DNA of 56,920 nucleotides. It comes from Sulfurimonas sp. (GTDB taxonomy: Bacteria > Campylobacterota > Campylobacteria > Campylobacterales > Sulfurimonadaceae). The notes under the pieces were generated by a model. It was not told the origin of the DNA and made no database searches. It saw only the letters and a program-made list of their open reading frames with translations. The stretch lies in assembly GCF_023229025.1 (NCBI RefSeq), contig NZ_JALOAA010000012.1:1-56920 (forward strand). The letters are read 5' to 3'. The translations under genes and the position numbers were made by a program. Below are positions 52,713-56,920 of this stretch, in pieces; positions within the stretch are counted from its first letter, which is position 1; each line of letters starts with the position of its first letter.

Positions 52713-53257
52713 AATCCCTCTTTAAAGGTTGTCTCAACAATATCAGCATTCTTAACCATGGCTTGAACATATGTACGTATTGTAGATCTTTGAACCATCA
52801 TATTTTTGATAGTATCTTGTCCGTCAATACGAACACCTTTTACTTTTTCTGCAATAGCTCTGTACGCATCAGCGATAGCCGCTCTTTTTGCAAGCGCATA
52901 TGCTTGAGCGGGAGAGGATGTATTCATAGGCGCAACACCCTGACCGACAACAGAGATATGTATGGTTTTATTTTTTCTTAAAACCTCTTCCGCTGCTGCT
53001 GCGGCTGCTAACTCTTCCTCTTTTTCTGCTTTAACAAAAGCTAACTCTTGAGCAATTTTTGCGCTCTCTTTTTTTGCTTCATTTGCTTTAGTAGTAGCTA
53101 ATGCTGCCTCTGCTTTTGCCTGCGCTACTTCAGCTTTGACTCTTGATAGTTCAGCATTTGTCTGCTCTATAGCAGCAGTATCTACACTCTGAGCTTTATC
53201 TGTTGCTAAAAGTGCCGAAGCACTTAACATCAGTGTAATTAAGATGGAATATTTCAT
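52661..53257 (-). CDS. flgP: FlgP-like basal-disk protein
   Basis: This 198-residue protein has a signal peptide (about 1-18, ending ALLAT) and an Ala/Glu/Lys-rich coiled coil (25-95). An LPP20-like domain (98-198) contains VVGQGVAP and AYALAKRAAIADAYRAIAEKV. FlgP builds the large outer-membrane-proximal disk around the polar flagellar motor. In C. jejuni it is a lipoprotein, but here the signal region has no cysteine, so lipid anchoring at the N-terminus is not possible; the coiled coil also seems to be an addition. The gene is just downstream of gyrA on the same strand. Confidence 0.8.
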   Translation of the reverse strand: MKYSILITLMLSASALLATDKAQSVDTAAIEQTNAELSRVKAEVAQAKAEAALATTKANEAKKESAKIAQELAFVKAEKEEELAAAAAAEEVLRKNKTIHISVVGQGVAPMNTSSPAQAYALAKRAAIADAYRAIAEKVKGVRIDGQDTIKNMMVQRSTIRTYVQAMVKNADIVETTFKEGLCEVEMEILISHSDFAQ

Positions 53258-53315
53258 TGTTTGTCCCTTGGCATGGTTTTTATAGTGCTATGTTAGCAAT
53301 TATTATTCCAATTTT

Positions 53316-55787
53316 TTAGGTAACAAGAGAGTCATCATCTTCCTCTTCTTCGATTGGCTGTTTTGGGCAACGCGAAACATTTGCTACATCATCACCTTTT
53401 ACTATATATACGCCACTTGTATTTCTACTTGACTTGGAGATAGTTTGCATATCTACTCTTATCATTTTCCCTGCTTTTGTAAGTGCCATCATGTCCATAT
53501 TTTCATCAACCATAAGACATCCTACTACATATTTTCCTGTTTTTGGAGTCATTTTCATAGCGATAACACCACTTCCGCCACGGTTAGTTAAGCGGTACTC
53601 TCCGGCATCAGTTCGCTTGCCGATACCTTTTTCACTAACTATTAAAATCTCTTCTTCATCACTTGCGATAATGTTAGCATCAACTACTTCATCAGAGGCA
53701 TGTTTAAACTTGATACCTCTGACTCCTCTTGTGTTTCTTCCCTGATCACGAGTCTTCTCTATAGAGAATTTTATACACTGTGCAAGTTTTGTTACAATAA
53801 AGAGGTATTTTATACTTTTATCCGCAATTTTAGCTGTAATAATAGAGTCATCATCATCAAGACTTATAGCTCTAACACCGTTACTTCTGATATTTGAGAA
53901 TTCGCTTAAGTTTGTTCTCTTTACAACACCTTTTTTAGTAAAAAATACAAGAGATTTCTCTTCACTAAAGTCTGTTGTAGGGTTGATAGACTGAATCTGT
54001 TCATCTGCAACTAGGTTAAGCAGGTTTACAACTGCCTTACCTTTTGCAGTTCTACTCCCCTCAGGGATTTTATACACTTTTAACCAGTGTAGTTGTCCTC
54101 GGTCTGTTACGAAAAGAAGAGTGTCATGCGTATTACATGTAAAGAATCTCTCTATAAAATCATCTTCATAGGTGGTAACTGCGATTTTGCCTTTACCGCC
54201 TCTTTTTTGTTTCTCATACTGAGCTAGAGGAACTCTTTTGATGTAACCTCTATGAGTGATAGTTACAACCATAGGCTCATTTGGGATTAAATCTTCGATA
54301 TCAATATCGTCATAATCATCTTCAATATCTGTTCGTCTCTCATTTGAGCCATAAGTAGCCATTACTTCATCAAACTCTTCATCTATAATTCCATGAAGTA
54401 CTTCTTCGCTTCTTAAAATCGACTCTAAATACTCAATAAGCTTCATTAGTTCAGTTAGTTCATTTTCAATTTTTTCAATCTCTAGACCGGTTAAGCGACC
54501 AAGTCTCATTGCGACGATGCTCGAAGCTTGAATCTCACTAAAGTCAAACTCGTTAACTAAGTTGTTTTTTGCATCCTCTTCATTTCCTGAAGCACGAATA
54601 ACTCTAATTACATCTTCGATAATATCAATGGCTTTTTTAAGACCCTCTAAGATGTGTGCTCTTGCCTTTGCCTTTTCAAGGTCAAAGATAGTGCGGCGGA
54701 TAATAATAGTTTTACGGTGATTTATAAAGTGTTTTAGTATGTCGATAATACCGAATATTCTAGGTTCTTGATTTAAGATAGAGAGCATGATGATACCGAA
54801 AGTTGTCTGCATGCTTGTCTGCTTAAAGAGGTTGTTTAGAACTATTTCACTCATTGCATCTTTTTTAAGCTCAATTACAATGCGGATACCCTCACGGTCT
54901 GACTCGTCACGAATCTCTGAGACACCATCAATCATTTTATCTTTTACTAAGTTGGCAATATTTTCAATTAAGCGAGCCTTATTTACCTGATAAGGAAGCT
55001 CATCTATTACGATAACGTCTCTGTTACCTTTTTTCTCAATATGAGTCTTTGCACGGACTTTTATGCGTCCACGACCTGTCTCATATGCATCCATAATCCC
55101 TTTTTTGCCAAATATCGTTCCGCCCGTTGGAAAGTCCGGAGCTTTGATATGCTCCATTAGTTCAGGGAGTTCGATATCGGGATTTGCCAAAAGTGCTTTT
55201 AGTCCCGTCATAACCTCTCTAGGATTGTGCGGAGGTATATTTGTTGCCATACCGACGGCAATTCCAGAGGAACCGTTTATAAGTAAATTTGGTACACGTG
55301 TCGGCATAACATCAGGCTCAACGGTAGTACCGTCATAGTTGTCAATCATATTTACGGTATTTTTTTCCAAATCTTTTAGAAGTTCACCTGCATATCTTGT
55401 CATCCTAGCTTCCGTATAACGCATAGCAGCAGCATTATCGCCATCAACCGAGCCGAAGTTTCCTTGACCGTCAACTAGTTCCATTCTCATAGAGAAGTCT
55501 TGAGCCATACGTACCAGCGCATCATATACCGCTGTATCTCCATGTGGGTGATATTGACCTATAACGTCACCGACGATACGTGCAGATTTTTTATATTTTG
55601 CACCGTATGAAAGATTAAGTTTATCCATAGCATAAAGGATTCTTCTATGAACAGGCTTAAGCCCATCACGCACATCAGGGAGCGCACGACCTACAATTAC
55701 GCTCATGGAGTAGTCAAGATAACTACTCTGAAGAGTCTCCTCAATATTTATGCTCTGTATATTGTCATTGTTTAGCAAGTTTCCCAT
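53316..55787 (-). CDS. gyrA: DNA gyrase subunit A
   Basis: GyrA cuts and rejoins DNA during negative supercoiling. The 823-residue protein has the quinolone-region sequence HPHGDTAVYDALVRM, with Thr and Asp at the two E. coli Ser83/Asp87 places (Thr is natural in Campylobacterota), and the catalytic tyrosine in ARMTRYAGE. The C-terminal domain repeats include the GyrA box QKRGGKG. I prefer the ATG at 55787, with TAGGTG spaced 7 bases away, to a GTG at 55796. The C-terminal tail is acidic. Confidence 0.97.
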   Translation of the reverse strand: MGNLLNNDNIQSINIEETLQSSYLDYSMSVIVGRALPDVRDGLKPVHRRILYAMDKLNLSYGAKYKKSARIVGDVIGQYHPHGDTAVYDALVRMAQDFSMRMELVDGQGNFGSVDGDNAAAMRYTEARMTRYAGELLKDLEKNTVNMIDNYDGTTVEPDVMPTRVPNLLINGSSGIAVGMATNIPPHNPREVMTGLKALLANPDIELPELMEHIKAPDFPTGGTIFGKKGIMDAYETGRGRIKVRAKTHIEKKGNRDVIVIDELPYQVNKARLIENIANLVKDKMIDGVSEIRDESDREGIRIVIELKKDAMSEIVLNNLFKQTSMQTTFGIIMLSILNQEPRIFGIIDILKHFINHRKTIIIRRTIFDLEKAKARAHILEGLKKAIDIIEDVIRVIRASGNEEDAKNNLVNEFDFSEIQASSIVAMRLGRLTGLEIEKIENELTELMKLIEYLESILRSEEVLHGIIDEEFDEVMATYGSNERRTDIEDDYDDIDIEDLIPNEPMVVTITHRGYIKRVPLAQYEKQKRGGKGKIAVTTYEDDFIERFFTCNTHDTLLFVTDRGQLHWLKVYKIPEGSRTAKGKAVVNLLNLVADEQIQSINPTTDFSEEKSLVFFTKKGVVKRTNLSEFSNIRSNGVRAISLDDDDSIITAKIADKSIKYLFIVTKLAQCIKFSIEKTRDQGRNTRGVRGIKFKHASDEVVDANIIASDEEEILIVSEKGIGKRTDAGEYRLTNRGGSGVIAMKMTPKTGKYVVGCLMVDENMDMMALTKAGKMIRVDMQTISKSSRNTSGVYIVKGDDVANVSRCPKQPIEEEEDDDSLVT

Positions 55788-55821
55788 GTATAACACCTAC
55801 TCTTTATAAATTGAAAAATTA

Positions 55822-55827
55822 ATTCTA
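55822..55827 (-). promoter_or_regulatory. Predicted -10 element (TAGAAT) for gyrA
   Basis: TAGAAT on the minus strand lies 35 bases before the gyrA ATG, with a ribosome binding site in between; transcription would start near 55815. No clear -35 is seen. Confidence 0.4.
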
Positions 55828-55870
55828 TGGATGATACCTTATTGTCGCTTAAGAGTTACGTAAAAGGATT

Positions 55871-55929
55871 AAAGTTTCTCATCAAGTTTGAGATGGTGTA
55901 AAAATGTGTTGCAACTTGATGAGAACTTT
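55871..55929 (-). repeat. Imperfect inverted repeat upstream of gyrA
   Basis: AAAGTTTCTCATCAAGTT (55871-55888) and AACTTGATGAGAACTTT (55913-55929) pair over 17 bases with a single bulged base, leaving a 24-base loop. On the minus strand the stem is followed by TAATCCTTTT. It could be part of a double terminator for the porin gene or of a gyrA leader. Confidence 0.6.
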
Positions 55930-55950
55930 AGGAGAGGAAAATAGATGAGT

Positions 55951-55977
55951 CACTGCAAAGGTGGTGCCTTTGCAGTG
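55951..55977 (-). terminator. Perfect 11-base hairpin after the porin gene
   Basis: CACTGCAAAGG, loop TGGTG, CCTTTGCAGTG is a perfect 11-base stem about 50 bases after the porin stop. A T-tract is weak (ACTCATCTATTTT on the minus strand), so this may act together with the neighbouring inverted repeat. Confidence 0.6.
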
Positions 55978-56028
55978 ATATGTTTAATATCTTGATAACA
56001 TTTCAGTCATCTTAAGACAACATTTCAT

Positions 56029-56920
56029 TTAAAATGCAACCATTGCCATCAATAGAATATCACCATCTGTGTCTCTATTTGAGTTAGCAGGAGCATTTTT
56101 GCTACCACTATATTTAGTGTGCGAGTACTCTAAAACAAAGCGCACATTTTGTGCTCCATAATATTCGACACCACCAGAGATGATTGATTGATCATCAGTA
56201 AGATTGAGAGTTTTATCTTTAAACTCACTAGATAAGTAAGCTATTTTTAAGCCTATGTTGTCAATAGGATTTATCTGAGCATCAAATGAGAAACCTGTGT
56301 CTTCCATTTTTGAAGCTCCTATTATTCCGCCTGCCGTATACTTATTTTTAATTACCGCAGCTCCTGTAAGCATAAGCGGCATCCCACCGACAGCAGTCTC
56401 TATCTGCATATCTATACCGCTAGATTCTCTATCTAATGCATTAGCATCAGAAGCCCAAACTATACCGGTTAACTGACCTTGAGCAGCAGGGTCTATTATA
56501 TCTCCACCTATATAATATCCACCGGCAGCAATAGTAAAGTCAGCTAAATTAAACTCATAAGCCGCTCTTGCAAAAGTTTTATACCCTTCTGTCTCTACGC
56601 TAATAGATTGACCATACCCCGGTACATATTGACCTATAGTTGCGTATAAGCCATGCCCATAATAGTAAGCTTGAGCACCTGAAGCAGATCCGTTACCTAC
56701 CCCAGCTTTTTGCAAGATGTTTGTTTTATTGCGATTTTCAAACTGACGAATGGGTCTAAATAGACCTGATGAGTAAATTTCTGTTCCTGAAAACACACCT
56801 AAAGCATCTGTGTTAAACAGAGTTACGCCAAGACGACCAAGACTAAAAGTGTCTGTAAAAGTCAGTTTACCGCTAAACCCTAATCCTGAACCTTCACTAA
56901 CATAACTGTTGGCAATAGGA
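56029..56920 (-). CDS. Outer-membrane porin (C-terminal part)
   Basis: The frame is open to the end of the window, so the N-terminus and signal peptide lie outside. The visible 297 or so residues show alternating polar and aromatic beta-strand segments (for example FARAAYEFNLADFTIAAGGYY and SGGVEYYGAQNVRFVLEYSH). The last residue is Phe (LLMAMVAF), the standard signal for outer-membrane insertion. It belongs to the large Campylobacterota porin families (major outer membrane protein or OprD-like); which one cannot be decided from this part. Confidence 0.85.
   Translation of the reverse strand, partial: PIANSYVSEGSGLGFSGKLTFTDTFSLGRLGVTLFNTDALGVFSGTEIYSSGLFRPIRQFENRNKTNILQKAGVGNGSASGAQAYYYGHGLYATIGQYVPGYGQSISVETEGYKTFARAAYEFNLADFTIAAGGYYIGGDIIDPAAQGQLTGIVWASDANALDRESSGIDMQIETAVGGMPLMLTGAAVIKNKYTAGGIIGASKMEDTGFSFDAQINPIDNIGLKIAYLSSEFKDKTLNLTDDQSIISGGVEYYGAQNVRFVLEYSHTKYSGSKNAPANSNRDTDGDILLMAMVAF

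Noticed and set aside
1..56920. CRISPR array, rRNA, prophage or insertion sequence
   Set aside because: No regularly spaced repeats, rRNA-like segments, transposase or integrase genes were seen. The accessory island has no recognisable mobility gene or flanking repeat.

Overview
The window looks like a chromosomal segment of a low-GC Campylobacterota (Epsilonproteobacteria) organism, most probably Sulfurimonas or a close relative. That is inferred from three things. The nitrate reductase cluster has the order napA-G-H-B-F-L-D. The chemotaxis set is cheV, a cheA with a receiver domain, and cheW. Two stretches follow gene orders I know from relatives: secF, a small membrane protein, leuS, a lipoprotein, folC, an M23 peptidase, ccmA and mfd match the Helicobacter pylori order, and gyrA, flgP, flgQ, flgR and asd match Campylobacter jejuni. 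No database search was run, so the species is not established.

Layout. 1-11.2 kb (+): the end of secF, two small membrane-protein genes, leuS, an LptE-like lipoprotein, a diguanylate cyclase, folC, a cell-shape pair (M23 endopeptidase overlapping a bactofilin) and mfd. 11.2-14.8 kb: an AT-rich accessory island with a RhuM-like protein fused to a phospholipase-D-like C-terminus, then a large protein with an Mrr-type nuclease domain, a STAND-type NTPase and a winged-helix region. This is the best candidate in the window for a poorly described (probably anti-phage) system. 14.8-27.9 kb: mostly housekeeping genes on both strands (YmdB-like phosphodiesterase, a two-component pair, dnaX, a CheX-like protein, murI, rho, a truncated MCP-like protein, surE, a ThiF/TcdA-family gene, greA, argC, an LpxH-like phosphoesterase).

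27.9-36.5 kb (+): cheV-cheA-cheW, followed by an Mla-type lipid transport system (STAS-MlaE, MlaF, MlaD, lipoprotein) and an aminopeptidase P. 36.5-46.2 kb (-): the periplasmic nitrate reductase operon napAGHBFLD plus two uncharacterised co-translated ORFs, preceded on the same strand by a Crp/Fnr-family regulator and a membrane sensor with a NarX/PilJ-like input domain but no output domain. A perfect Fnr-like palindrome sits about 41 bases upstream of the predicted napA start point, and a second, different palindrome overlaps the predicted promoter of the regulator gene. A divergent gene encodes a secreted pentaheme cytochrome.

47-57 kb (-): tRNA-Asn, a radical SAM protein, hemE, a UPF0114 membrane protein, asd, flgR, flgQ, flgP, gyrA and the C-terminal part of an outer-membrane porin. 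Together the segment describes a motile, nitrate-respiring Gram-negative bacterium. Several start codons are GTG or TTG. Promoters with a good -10 but little or no -35 are common, as expected for this phylum; clear two-box promoters are seen for rho and tRNA-Asn.
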